From an uncultured Collinsella sp. (GTDB taxonomy: Bacteria > Actinomycetota > Coriobacteriia > Coriobacteriales > Coriobacteriaceae), in assembly GCA_937995345.1 (NCBI GenBank), contig CALKKS010000013.1, forward strand, positions 62,001 to 126,000: 64,000 nucleotides of DNA, in the 5' to 3' direction. Below are positions 1 to 8,740 of the stretch, in pieces; the first letter of the stretch is position 1; every line of letters starts with the position of its first letter. The translations under genes and the position numbers were made by a program. Under the pieces are notes generated by a model. It worked only from the letters and a program-made list of their open reading frames with translations, did no database searches and was not told the DNA's origin.

Positions 1-747
1 GTAGGCCGAAACAGGCGTCGGCGCCTCCATGGCCGAAGGCAGCCACATGTACATGGGAACCTGTGCGGACTTGGCCCAGGCCGCAAACAGCACGAGCAAA
101 AGGACGATGGCCTTGAGCTTGGCGTCGAGGCCGGCAATCGCGGTAATGGCGAAGGTGCCGGTGTGGGCAAACACGATGGCGGCGCCCAGATACAGGCCGA
201 GCGCACCGATATGCGTGATAATCAGGGCCTTCATGCCGGCCTTCTTGGCCGTAGGCGTCATGTAGTAGCTAATGAGGCCCCAAGAGCACGCACCCGTGAT
301 CTCAAAGAACACGAGCTGGCCCAAAAGGGTCGAGCTGTACACAAGGCCGGCCATGGCGCCGATGAAGGTCGCGAGGTACGCGTAGAAGCGACGACGCGGC
401 GCGTCGGGATGCTCACGGTTATTCTCGCTCATATAGGGAATCGAATAGATCACGACAAGCAGGCCGATACCCACAAAGGCGGGCGCGAGTAGCGTGCTCA
501 TGCGATCGAAGGTGAATCCCATGACGAGGGTCTGCCCAAACGAGATCAGGGGGACCTGCGTGTCGGGCATGCCGGCGCCAGCGAAATTCGCGGCGAGGGC
601 GATGGTGCAGGCCGTCGAGACGGCGGCACCCAAAACGCTGAACCACTTGGCGTACGGACGGGGGAACAGGGCGACGAGCACCGAGGCCACCATCGGGGCC
701 GCGATAGCGACCAAGCCGAGAAGGGACAGACTGACTGCAAATGACAT
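1..747 (-). CDS. hyfD: Hydrogenase-4 subunit D-like membrane protein (partial)
   Basis: NuoL/M/N-family proton-pumping membrane subunit of a formate hydrogenlyase. The N-terminal 249 codons are visible and the gene continues off the left edge. It opens at ATG 747 behind GGGAG, 15 nt after the hyfC stop. Recognisable stretches are IYSIPYMSENNREHP, FEITGACSWGLISYY and WLPSAMEAPTPVSAY, the last at the window edge. The residues resemble E. coli HyfD (about 479 aa) closely, and the order hyfB-hyfC-hyfD matches E. coli. The hydrogenase subunits proper (hyfG, hyfI and others) are expected beyond the edge. HyfF is the alternative name, less likely from position. Confidence 0.88.
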   Translation of the reverse strand, partial: MSFAVSLSLLGLVAIAAPMVASVLVALFPRPYAKWFSVLGAAVSTACTIALAANFAGAGMPDTQVPLISFGQTLVMGFTFDRMSTLLAPAFVGIGLLVVIYSIPYMSENNREHPDAPRRRFYAYLATFIGAMAGLVYSSTLLGQLVFFEITGACSWGLISYYMTPTAKKAGMKALIITHIGALGLYLGAAIVFAHTGTFAITAIAGLDAKLKAIVLLLVLFAAWAKSAQVPMYMWLPSAMEAPTPVSAY

Positions 748-762
748 TGTTGCTCCCTTCTC

Positions 763-1689
763 CTACACGCCGACGACCACGAAGACAAACGCCAGGACGG
801 CGATGCCAACGACGATCCAGGTCTGGTTGCCAAGCACCTTAAAGCGCGAGCGCGAGCAGGAGTTCTCGATCACGCCGCAGACCACAAAGTCGATGAGGCA
901 CTTCACGAGGAACACGACGGCTCCCAGAACGGCCGCGATGCCCACGGTCGCGGGCTCGCCCCAGGGGACGAAGATCGCGCAGAACCAGGCGACGACCAGA
1001 ACCTGCTTCATGGACATGGCGAGCTTGGCCATCGCAAGCGACGGTCCGGATAGCTCGGCGAGCGGACCTTCCTGAAGCTCCTGCTCGGCCTCGGCCTGAT
1101 CAAACGGCAGCTTGCCGAGCTCCATATAGCAGGCGATCGCAAAGGCGATGCCGGCGAGGATCACGGCGACCGGCGCGTCGATGGCGCCCGTCATGATGTG
1201 CTGACCCATGGTGGCGATGTCGGTGGAACCGCACACCAGGGCGGCGGCAAACAGCGCCAGCAGCATGGACGGCTCGATGAGAACGCTCATGAGCAGCTCA
1301 CGAACGCCACCGATACCGGCGTAGGCGTTGGACGAATCCACGCCGCAGAGGGCAAAGAAGAAGCGGGCGAGCGCCAGGCTATACATGATGGTGATGGCGT
1401 CACCAAAGACCGGGATGGGGCTTTGTGCCGTAAAGAGCGGCAGGCCCATCGCGAGCATAAAGGCGACGGCGAAGAACAGCGGCGGCATAATGCGCAGCGC
1501 AAAGCTCGCGTCCTCGCTCTGGGACTCGGGGCGCGCAAAGAGCTTGGCCAGGTCGCGGTAGTCCTGCATGATGCTGGGGCCGCGACGGTTGTGCATCTTG
1601 GCGCGGATCACGCGGCCGAGACCGGAGAAGAACGGCGCGACGGCCATGACGACCACGCCCTGCAGAACGGCAAGTACGATGTTGTTCAT
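763..1689 (-). CDS. hyfC: Hydrogenase-4 subunit C (NuoH-like)
   Basis: Membrane anchor of the NuoH/HycD/HyfC family, 308 aa (E. coli HyfC is about 315). It links the soluble hydrogenase arm to the antiporter-like subunits. Visible family features are the N-terminal membrane segment followed by RRGPSIMQDYRDLAKLF and the acidic loop LPFDQAEAEQEL. About eight hydrophobic segments follow. Start is ATG 1689 behind AAGGAGGGG, 12 nt after the hyfB stop, so it is translated as part of the operon. The stop is followed 15 nt later by hyfD. Confidence 0.93.
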   Translation of the reverse strand: MNNIVLAVLQGVVVMAVAPFFSGLGRVIRAKMHNRRGPSIMQDYRDLAKLFARPESQSEDASFALRIMPPLFFAVAFMLAMGLPLFTAQSPIPVFGDAITIMYSLALARFFFALCGVDSSNAYAGIGGVRELLMSVLIEPSMLLALFAAALVCGSTDIATMGQHIMTGAIDAPVAVILAGIAFAIACYMELGKLPFDQAEAEQELQEGPLAELSGPSLAMAKLAMSMKQVLVVAWFCAIFVPWGEPATVGIAAVLGAVVFLVKCLIDFVVCGVIENSCSRSRFKVLGNQTWIVVGIAVLAFVFVVVGV

Positions 1690-1701
1690 GCTCTCCCCTC
1701 C

Positions 1702-3720
1702 TTAACCCATTTGAACGGCGAGCACGAGGAACACCACGAGTGCCGCGACGATGTAGCAGATATAGATGCTGTAGTTGCCGCCCTCGAGCTTAGTCGCGAG
1801 GTCGGCGAGCTTCTCGACACCCTTATGCGGGGCATCGACGAGAACCTTGTCGGGTACGGGCTCCACAGCCTCGGCCACACCGGTGAGCTTCTGGAAGAAG
1901 TGCGCGATGGACCAGCAGACGGCCGTGCAGCGGTCGCGCAGCGTGTAGAGCGGCTGCATAAACCAGGACACCTCGGAGGCAAAGGTCGTGGCCACGACGG
2001 GCATATGCTCGTTGGGAGCATAGCCGCATGCCCACGGCTGGGACTTCTGCACCTTGCCGACGGTCTTGAGCTTGCGATAACCGCAGGCAAGGCCGACGAG
2101 CACCACGAGCGCAATGGCGATCGCGGGCGTGGAGGTAGCAGCGCCGGAGTACTGGTTCATGAGCTCCATGCCCTCGGCGGCAAACACGCCACCGTACGGA
2201 TGCAGCACGGACGCGGCGACATTGACCAGCACGGGCGCGATCACGGGAGCGCCAATGCCCAGCACGACGCAGATGGCCGCGAGCAGGCCCTGAGCAAACA
2301 CCATGGGGGCGGGAACCTCCTTGGCATTGGCCGCGGCCTCGGAGCGGGGCGCGGAGGCAAAGGAGACGCCATAGGCCTTGACGAAGCACGTGACGGCCAG
2401 CGCGCCGGTAATGGCAAGCGCGACGGCAGCGAACACGGCCACGATCATGACGGCCTTGTCGCCCTGCATGGCGGCGTTAAAGAGCGACTGGTAGGTAAAC
2501 CACTCGGACACAAAGCCGTTGAAGGGCGGGATGGCCGAGATGGCAAGCGCGCCAATAAGGAAGCAGATGGCCGTTGCCGGCATACGACGGAACAGGCCGC
2601 CCATCTTCTCCATATTGCGCGTACCCGTGGAGTACAGCAGCGCACCGGCGCCCAAGAACAGCTCGCCCTTAAACATCGCGTGGTTAAACGTGTGGTAGAG
2701 GGCGGCCATCAGAGCCAGGACGGCGATGCCGACCGAATTGAGCGCCATGGCGGCCATGGAGGCGCCGACGCCGAGCAGAATGATGCCGATGTTCTCGACG
2801 GAGTGATAGGCAAGCAGGCGCTTGATGTCATGCTCCTGCAGGGCGAACGCCACGCCGAGGACCGACGAGATCGCACCGAAGACCATGACCATAAGGCCCC
2901 ACCAGACCTGAACGCCCGAGGCGGAGAGCAGGTCGAGACCAACCTTGAGGATGCCGAAGATACCGATCTTGATCATGCCGCCGGACATGAGGGCACTCAC
3001 GTTAGACGGCGCCTCGGGATGTGCCTTGGGCAGCCAGCCGTGCAGCGGGATGATACCGGCCTTGGCGCCAAAGCCAAAGAAGGCGAGCACGAAGCACACG
3101 GATGCGACCGCGGGGCTAAACTGCGTGGCGCGGAAATCCGCAAAGGCAAACGAGCCGCCGGCGAAGTTGGTCATGGTGAGGAAGCTCGCCATGATGAGCA
3201 CAAAGCCCACGTGCGCGATCACAAAGTAGAGCCAACCGCCGTGGATGGAGTTCTCGTTCTCCTCGATCACGACCAAGAAGTAAGAGGTCAGCGACATGAG
3301 CTCAAAGGCGACCAGGAACCAAAACACGTTGTCGGCGGTGATGACGAGCATCATGGACGCCACGAAGGTGTTAAAGAAGAAGCCGGCGCGGCCCTTTTTG
3401 CCCGGGTACTCATCAAAGTAGTTGAGACCGTAGATCGAACCGGCAAACGCGAGCACCGAGATGAGTGCCACGAACAGACCGGACAGCTGATTGAGCAGCA
3501 GCTGGAAATGGGCAAACGGGAAGAACACGATGGTGTCGACCGACGCGACATTGCCCAGCACGGCCTGGATACCGGCCACAAACGAAAGCACCGCGGCGAC
3601 GGCGCCGACAAGGCAGCCGGCGGTCTTGGCGGCGTTATCGGCTTTGATCAGCAGAACCGAGGCGAGCGCACCGATGCACGAGACGGCAAGCGATGCGATA
3701 AACAGCGTCATGCTATCCAT
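1702..3720 (-). CDS. hyfB: Hydrogenase-4 subunit B (NuoL-like proton pump)
   Basis: Large antiporter-like membrane subunit, 672 aa, the same length as E. coli HyfB as I recall it. It contains many transmembrane helices, the family motif HGWLPKAHPEAPSNVSALMS around residue 225 and a conserved HxxxxENIG-type helix (AYHSVENIGIILLG). It is expected to couple formate oxidation/H2 production to ion movement across the membrane. The start ATG at 3720 overlaps the last 8 nt of hyfA, indicating translational coupling; GGGAG lies 7 nt upstream. An alternative ATG three codons downstream cannot be excluded. Confidence 0.93.
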   Translation of the reverse strand: MDSMTLFIASLAVSCIGALASVLLIKADNAAKTAGCLVGAVAAVLSFVAGIQAVLGNVASVDTIVFFPFAHFQLLLNQLSGLFVALISVLAFAGSIYGLNYFDEYPGKKGRAGFFFNTFVASMMLVITADNVFWFLVAFELMSLTSYFLVVIEENENSIHGGWLYFVIAHVGFVLIMASFLTMTNFAGGSFAFADFRATQFSPAVASVCFVLAFFGFGAKAGIIPLHGWLPKAHPEAPSNVSALMSGGMIKIGIFGILKVGLDLLSASGVQVWWGLMVMVFGAISSVLGVAFALQEHDIKRLLAYHSVENIGIILLGVGASMAAMALNSVGIAVLALMAALYHTFNHAMFKGELFLGAGALLYSTGTRNMEKMGGLFRRMPATAICFLIGALAISAIPPFNGFVSEWFTYQSLFNAAMQGDKAVMIVAVFAAVALAITGALAVTCFVKAYGVSFASAPRSEAAANAKEVPAPMVFAQGLLAAICVVLGIGAPVIAPVLVNVAASVLHPYGGVFAAEGMELMNQYSGAATSTPAIAIALVVLVGLACGYRKLKTVGKVQKSQPWACGYAPNEHMPVVATTFASEVSWFMQPLYTLRDRCTAVCWSIAHFFQKLTGVAEAVEPVPDKVLVDAPHKGVEKLADLATKLEGGNYSIYICYIVAALVVFLVLAVQMG

Positions 3721-4330
3721 TGTTTACGCTCCCTTCTGCTTTCTCGGACAGGCCCTGGGCCACGGCGGTAACGTCGACGGCCGGACCGTTTTCGATCGAG
3801 CGCAGGCGCTTGGCCTCGTCGAGCTCGCGATCGGCCGCGCCGCCCATGACGGTCAGCGCCTTGGTGGGGCACGCCGCCACACAATGCGGGCCGTCCGGAT
3901 CGAAGGCACACAGGTCGCACTTGACAGCGCAGGTGTACTGGCCAGGAGCCCACGTAAGCAGGCTGCTCAGGGACTTAGGATACGAAGGCGTCGGATCGCA
4001 CATGCCTGCGACACCGGCGATAGACGTGCCATCGGGATGGATGGCTCCGAAGGGGCACGCGATGGCGCACAGCCTGCACCCGATGCACTCCTGCTCCTTG
4101 ACGTGGATGCGATCGCCATCGTGCTCGATGGCATTCACCGGGCAAACCTCGGCGCAGGGGGCACCCTCGCAATGGTGGCAGGCAAGGGCGGCCGAAATAC
4201 CGCCGGTCTTCACGAGCGCCAGGCGCGGCGTATCCTGAAGACCCTGCATCCGGTGGGCGTCGGCACAGGCGGACTGGCATGTTCCGCAGCCGATGCACCT
4301 CTCCGGGTTGATGTCGATGAAGCGGTTCAT
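3713..4330 (-). CDS. hyfA: Hydrogenase-4 ferredoxin-like subunit A
   Basis: Iron-sulfur electron-transfer protein of 205 aa carrying four [4Fe-4S] cysteine clusters: CIGCGTCQSAC near the N terminus, CHHCEGAPCAEVCP, CIGCRLCAIACP, and CDLC...CVAACP. Length and cluster order match E. coli HyfA. It should pass electrons from FdhF to the membrane hydrogenase. ATG 4330 was chosen because AAAGGAAG lies about 8 nt upstream; an in-frame GTG two codons earlier is less well placed. The 3' end overlaps hyfB by 8 nt. The gap to fdhF upstream holds a strong hairpin. Confidence 0.92.
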   Translation of the reverse strand: MNRFIDINPERCIGCGTCQSACADAHRMQGLQDTPRLALVKTGGISAALACHHCEGAPCAEVCPVNAIEHDGDRIHVKEQECIGCRLCAIACPFGAIHPDGTSIAGVAGMCDPTPSYPKSLSSLLTWAPGQYTCAVKCDLCAFDPDGPHCVAACPTKALTVMGGAADRELDEAKRLRSIENGPAVDVTAVAQGLSEKAEGSVNNG

Positions 4331-4352
4331 CCCCACTTCCTTTCAAAATAAC

Positions 4353-4387
4353 GGGCCGGGCTCCCGAACGTACGGGACGCCCGGCCC
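4353..4387 (-). terminator. GC-rich hairpin between fdhF and hyfA
   Basis: Arms GGGCCGGGC (4353-4361) and GCCCGGCCC (4379-4387) are perfect complements with a 17-nt loop. On the minus strand the hairpin is followed by GTTATTTT. It could be a partial terminator that makes fdhF and the hydN-like gene more abundant than hyf, or an mRNA processing barrier. Which of these applies cannot be decided from sequence. Confidence 0.5.
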
Positions 4388-4408
4388 AAAAAGCCAACGA
4401 GAACGGGA

Positions 4409-6631
4409 CTACACGATTTGATTCACGTGTGCCTCGTCGTCGAACTTGGCGGCGCCGGGCTCAACGTCCTGGGGAGCGGCGGCGTCCACCAGAGCCTGCT
4501 TAAGCTCGGTGTACTGACGCTCGACTTCGCCCTCGGCCCAGACCTGGTCGGCAATGGCGTCGACCTGGCAGGCGGAGAACTTGTCCTCGGGCGTATGCGA
4601 GACCGGGTCGACCTTGTGCATGGTCAGCTCGTTGCACTTGCCGATCCACCACTGGTAGGTCATATAGACCGTGCCCTTGTTGATACGGTCGCTCACGTCG
4701 GCGCGGCTGTATACCTGGCCGCGGCGGCTGTGAATCGAGACGATGTCGCCGTTCTTGATACCGCGCGCCTCGGCATCCGCGGGATTCATACGGACAAAGC
4801 CGGGCTCGTCGGCAAGCAGCGCCAGCGTCTTGCAGTTGCCGGTCATCGAACGGCAGCTGTAGTGGCCGACCTCGCGGACGGTGCACAGGATGAGCGGGTA
4901 CTCATCGTCGGGAAGCTCGGAGGGCGCCTCCCAGTCATGCGCCATCAGGTTGGCGCGGCCGTCCTTGGTGGTGAACTTGCCACCGGCGAACATGTCGGCC
5001 GTGCCATGGTCGTTCACATCGGTGCTCTTGACCGGCCACTGGGCGTAACCGCCCTCGGGGGCCATCTTCTCGTAGGTCGCGCCCACAAAGTTGGGGCACA
5101 GGCTAATGCACTCGTTCCAGATCTGCTCGGTGTTGTCGTAGTGCATGGGGTAGCCCATGCGCGTGGACAGGTCCGCGAAGATCTCCCAGTCGTGGCGGCA
5201 CTCGCCCTTGGGCGGAACGGCCGCATCAAAGTGCTGGAAGCTACGGTCGGACGCGGTAAAGACACCCTCGTGCTCGCCCCAAGAGGTGGCGGGCAGGATA
5301 ACGTCGGCGAGCATGGTCGTCTGCGTCATAAAGATGTCCTGGCAAATGAACAGATCCAGCTCGGAGAGCGTCTTGCGCATGCCGGCCGAATCGGGCTCGG
5401 TCTGCACCGGGTCCTCGCCGTAGTTGTAGAAGCAGTGCACCTTGCCCTCGTCGACCAGGTGACCCAGGTCGGTGAGCTTGTAGCCCTCCTCGAGCGGGAG
5501 CTTTTCCTCGGGCACGCCCCAAGCCTTGGCAAACTTGGCGCGCACGGCGGGGTCGGTGACTTTTTGGTAGCCAGGGTACAGGTTGGGCAGCATGCCCATA
5601 TCGCAGGAGCCCTGGACGTTGTTCTGGCCACGCACGGGCGCGAGGCCGGAATTGGGTTTGCCGATCTGGCCGGCAACGCAGGCGATGGAGGCGATGGTGT
5701 GCACCGTCTTCAGGTTCTGCTTCTGCTGACACACGCCCATGCCCCAGCCAATGATGGCAGAGGGCTTCGCCGTGGCGTACATCTCGGCAGCTTGGTGGAT
5801 CAACGCGGGCTCGACACCCGTGATGTCCTGTACGGATTCGGGAGTGTAGTTCCTGATGGTCTCCCACCACTCGTCAAAGCCGTTCGTGTGCTCGGCGACG
5901 AATTGCTTGTCATAGAGGCCATCATTGACCAAGCAGTTGGCAAAGGCGTTGAGGAACGCCACGTTGCAACCGTTCTTGATCGGAAGGTAGATGTCGGCGA
6001 TACGCGCGGTTTCGATATGGCGCGGGTCGGCGACGATGATCTTGCAACCCTTTTCTTTGGCTCGCACGATACGCCTAGCGACGATCGGGTGCGAATCGGC
6101 AGGGTTATAGCCGAAGAGGAATATGCAGCCCGCATCCTCCATACCGGGGATGGAGCAAGACATGCAACCTGAACCAACCGTGTCCATCAGACCGAGGACA
6201 GTAGGGCCGTGTCAAGTACGGGCGCAGTTGTCCACGCTGTGGGTGCCGATGCACGCACGCGTAAACTTCTGCATGACGTAGTTCGCCTCATTGCCGCCGC
6301 CTCGCGAAGAGCCGGTGGTCATGACGGCGTTAGGACCATATTCGTCAATTATGGCCTGCATCTTAGATGCGGTGAAATCCAGTGCCTCGTCCCAGCTTAC
6401 ACGCTCAAGATCCGCGCCCTTGGTGCGACGGATCATCGGGTGCAGCACGCGGGGAGTCAAGATCTTGGTGTCGTTGATGAAGTCGTAGCCGCTCATGCCT
6501 TTCAGGCACAGCTCGCCCTGATTGGTGATGCCGTTGAGCGGTTCGGTACCCACGACCTGGCCGTTTTGGACCAGGAGGTTAAACTGGCAACCGGCGCCGC
6601 AGTACGGGCAGATCACTTTATGCTTCTCCAT
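4409..6631 (-). CDS. fdhF: Formate dehydrogenase H, selenocysteine-containing
   Basis: Molybdopterin (bis-MGD) formate dehydrogenase, the formate-oxidising subunit of formate hydrogenlyase. It reads as 740 aa only if the in-frame TGA at 6212-6214 is decoded as selenocysteine, giving CARTUHGPTV. The UGA is codon 140, the same position as Sec140 of E. coli FDH-H. The N terminus has the [4Fe-4S] ligands CPYCGAGC. Downstream are FGYNPADSHPIV, PVRGQNNVQG, SWGEHEG and REVGHYSCRSMTGNC, all family signatures. ATG 6631 follows AAGGAGGGTG. A SECIS-like hairpin lies just 3' of the UGA. Automatic callers will split the gene at the UGA. It needs Sec and Mo cofactor, both served by genes further right. Confidence 0.96.
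6181..6214 (-). promoter_or_regulatory. UGA (Sec) codon plus bacterial SECIS hairpin in fdhF
   Basis: The UGA occupies 6214-6212 on the minus strand. Starting 11 nt after it, TGTCC (6200-6196) pairs with GGACA (6185-6181). Above one bulged base, T-C pairs with G-A around the apical loop GGTCT (6193-6189). The E. coli fdhF SECIS recognised by SelB has the same GGUCU loop at about the same distance. The GGCCC context after the UGA is also shared. Confidence 0.9.
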
Positions 6632-6655
6632 GACACCCTCCTTCCTTTCTCTGCT

Positions 6656-6669
6656 ACCGATTAATCGGT
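6656..6669. promoter_or_regulatory. 14-bp perfect palindrome between hydN-like gene and fdhF
   Basis: ACCGATTAATCGGT is a perfect palindrome 25 nt upstream of the fdhF start. It could be an operator or simply a small mRNA hairpin. No promoter elements are obvious around it. Confidence 0.3.
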
Positions 6670-6707
6670 ACGTATTTGACAATCGTTGGGCCTATATGGC
6701 CGCCCGC

Positions 6708-7226
6708 CTACGCCTCGTTTTCGATGGTGGCGCGGGCACGCTCGGCAGTCAGTTCCGCCAGACGCTCCTCGTCTACCAGGGTGAGGCCCTTGGTCGGGCA
6801 CGCCTCGGCACACGCCGGACCGCCGGGACGGTCCACGCACAGGTCGCACTTGAGCACGAAGCTCTTGGTCTGCGAACCCACGCGCACGTCGCCCATCAAG
6901 ACGGGAACCTGCGTGGTCGCCACGCTCACGGCGCCAAAGGGGCAGGCCATGACGCAGCTCTTGCAGCCGATGCAGTTGTCCTCGTTCACACCGATGCGAT
7001 GGTTCTTTGGATCAAAGAACAAGGCACCCGTGGGACAAGCCTTAGCGCACGGGGCATCCTCGCAGTGATGGCAAGCCACCGGTGCGGAGATCTCGTAGGT
7101 GCGCGTCACGCGTAGGCGCGGTGCGGCGATGTTGCCGGGGATGTCGTGCGCCTCGATGCACGCCGCCATACAGGTTTGACACCCAATGCAGCGCGAAGAA
7201 TCGGCGACGACTCGTTTATTGCCCAT
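6708..7226 (-). CDS. HydN/HycB-like 4Fe-4S ferredoxin of formate dehydrogenase
   Basis: 172-aa polyferredoxin with four cysteine clusters: CIGCQTCMAAC, CHHCEDAPCAKACP, CIGCKSCVMACP and CDLC...CAEACP. The length and C-terminal LAELTAERARAT resemble E. coli HydN, which also precedes fdhF. The role is electron transfer from FdhF or assistance in its maturation. ATG 7226 has GGAGGGAG about 8 nt upstream. It is the first gene of the formate hydrogenlyase operon and is followed by fdhF after 76 nt. It could equally be called HycB-like; the family does not resolve this by eye. Confidence 0.85.
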   Translation of the reverse strand: MGNKRVVADSSRCIGCQTCMAACIEAHDIPGNIAAPRLRVTRTYEISAPVACHHCEDAPCAKACPTGALFFDPKNHRIGVNEDNCIGCKSCVMACPFGAVSVATTQVPVLMGDVRVGSQTKSFVLKCDLCVDRPGGPACAEACPTKGLTLVDEERLAELTAERARATIENEA

Positions 7227-7649
7227 ATTGTTCACTCCCTCCTGAATCCCTTGCTGGAGAGGTTCTGCCGACGTTGCCCCAGGCCGCCCGTGGTCTGGCA
7301 TCGGCGTATCGAATGCCTGCGGCGAAACGGGCAATCGACGGAATTTCTCCAACGGTATACACACTGAATATACGCAGTTGCCACGGCCGAACTTGGGCAT
7401 AAGCCCTGCAATACGGGTGTATTGCAGTGGTTTTGGCAGGTCGGGATTATTCTCGGTGGGCTATAAAGTCGAGTGTATTACACGCGTAGGCATATGAGAT
7501 TTTCACGCTCTCCTTCTGCGAATGTATTACGTTTGTAGTTATGTTTACACTCATTAACTTGAGTGAAATAAAGTGGTGGATATAAGATAGTCAAAAGAAA
7601 CACAGGGCGAATTTGACCATCCGTGTTGCACTAGATAAGGGGGCTAGCG
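7227..7649. promoter_or_regulatory. Divergent control region with repeated TGTATTAC boxes
   Basis: No gene is seen in this 423-bp stretch between the formate hydrogenlyase operon (minus) and the toxin-antitoxin pair (plus). It holds a dyad CTGCAATAC-gggt-GTATTGCAG (7406-7427), a palindrome GTGTATTACAC (7473-7483) and a third related box ATGTATTACGT (7522-7532). Shared core is TGTATTRC. They look like sites for one regulator of the formate operon. A sigma-54 style TGGC-N-TTGC pair was looked for and not found. Confidence 0.5.
7559..7586 (+). promoter_or_regulatory. Promoter for the toxin-antitoxin pair
   Basis: TTGAGT (7559-7564), a 16-nt spacer and TATAAG (7581-7586) lie about 65 nt before the antitoxin start. 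The element was called by eye. Confidence 0.4.
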
Positions 7650-7973
7650 ATGTCATCGACTCAAAAACGAGCCATCCTACAGGTGCGCATTCGCGAAGAG
7701 GACAAACAGCATGCCGAGCGTCTCTACGATGCAATGGGCACATCGCTTGCCGAGGCCGTTCGCCTTTTTGTTTCGCAGAGCATCCTCATGCGCAAACTGC
7801 CTTTTCAGCCGATCGCCGTGCGCTCAAAGGATGGCACGGCTGCCTACGGAGTGCTTAAGGCTTACGGGGATCCCAATCGCCGGTCCGAGGAACGCAACGC
7901 CTGGATTGAATATCTCGCCGCAGAAAGCGACGATTCGATCTTGGGTCCCGAGGAAGTAGACATCCATGAGTAG
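7650..7973 (+). CDS. RelB/DinJ-family antitoxin
   Basis: 107-aa protein with the RelB/DinJ ribbon-helix-helix pattern: a basic N-terminal strand (AILQVRIREEDKQHAERL) followed by MGTSLAEAVRLFVSQSIL. The N-terminal part should bind the operon's own operator. The C-terminal half should neutralise the toxin. ATG 7650 is preceded by AAGGGGGC. The last codons overlap the toxin start (ATGAGTAG), the usual coupling of toxin-antitoxin pairs. Pairing a RelB-type antitoxin with a PIN toxin is a mixed but known arrangement. Confidence 0.8.
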   Translation: MSSTQKRAILQVRIREEDKQHAERLYDAMGTSLAEAVRLFVSQSILMRKLPFQPIAVRSKDGTAAYGVLKAYGDPNRRSEERNAWIEYLAAESDDSILGPEEVDIHE

Positions 7974-8442
7974 CACCATCATCGACGAGACCGTTATCCT
8001 ACGCTACCTGCTTAACGACGACGAGGTCCTGTCGCCGCGCGCCGCCAAGGTTATCGCCACGCGCACCACCCGCGTCTACCCCGAGATCATCACACGCGTC
8101 GCCGTCACGCTTCGCGACGTATACAAAGTCCCCCGCCCCGAGATTGCGGCCGCCATGACCAGGCTGCTCGATGACGTCATGGTCGACGAGCCCACCGTCA
8201 TCGCCTTTGCCATCAAGCTGTTTGGCAGGACACATATGGACTTTAGCGACTGCCTGCTCGCAGCCCGCACCGCTATCTACAACGACGACGTCGTGAGTTT
8301 TGGCAAGCCCATCATCCAAGGCATGATCGACTACCGCCGCAACCGCATCAACGCAGCCGAAGCCCGCGAACGCGCCACCGACGCCCGCAGCCGCAGCACC
8401 GACGCCACCATCGACAAGCTCCGCCACCACGGTCGCCACTAA
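7966..8442 (+). CDS. PIN-domain (VapC-like) toxin
   Basis: 158-aa PIN-domain protein, probably an RNase toxin. PIN landmarks are IIDETVILRYLLNDDE at the N terminus (first acidic residue), YPEIITRVAVTLRDV (conserved Glu) and MDFSDCLLAA (conserved Asp). The last motif, normally a TFDK-like strand, reads VVSFGK, so the usual fourth Asp is absent; the toxin may be weak or use another residue. The C terminus is a charged Arg-rich tail beyond the normal PIN length. It overlaps the antitoxin stop by 8 nt. Confidence 0.75.
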   Translation: MSSTIIDETVILRYLLNDDEVLSPRAAKVIATRTTRVYPEIITRVAVTLRDVYKVPRPEIAAAMTRLLDDVMVDEPTVIAFAIKLFGRTHMDFSDCLLAARTAIYNDDVVSFGKPIIQGMIDYRRNRINAAEARERATDARSRSTDATIDKLRHHGRH

Positions 8443-8487
8443 CCGACAGACAACGGCATTGCCCGCCCCTCAGCCCCATCCCCTCCT

Positions 8488-8556
8488 AAGCTGCGGTGAA
8501 ATAGTTCCTGGATTTAGGCTTATTCGAGCTTTTCAGGAACTATTTCACCGCAACTT
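8488..8556. repeat. GTTGCGGTGAAATA hairpin repeat, copy 1
   Basis: Left arm 8488-8510 (AAGCTGCGGTGAAATAG then TTCCTG) and right arm 8534-8556 are complementary apart from one mismatch, with a 23-nt loop. It lies 45 nt after the toxin stop. It belongs to the dispersed family with copies at 9798, 28341, 37243, 50707 and 51642. The rest of the 8443-8740 gap shows nothing recognisable. Confidence 0.85.
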
Positions 8557-8740
8557 TCCGTAAGGATGGTTTTTTATACCGCCGAAAGGCCATTATCGAC
8601 CGTTTGCCGATGTGCCCAGCTCCGTTATAAGCCCCTGACCTGCACCGTCAAGCTTTTGGTCAGTTCATGGCAAGGTCCGACAGAATGAATATGCGATAGC
8701 TTGATGTCATTCGTTCCCTCTCAATGCCTTGGGGTCGCCA

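Noticed and set aside
1198..3771. Plus-strand open frame of 857 codons opposite hyfB and hyfC
   Set aside because: Very His/Asp/Gly/Arg-rich translation, typical of the antisense of high-GC coding DNA. The minus-strand proteins match known families over their full length.
4418..6172. Plus-strand open frame of 584 codons opposite fdhF
   Set aside because: Antisense shadow of a clearly recognised formate dehydrogenase; no ribosome site.
7227..7450. Sigma-54 promoter for formate hydrogenlyase
   Set aside because: No TGGC-N-TTGC pair with correct spacing was found on the minus strand.
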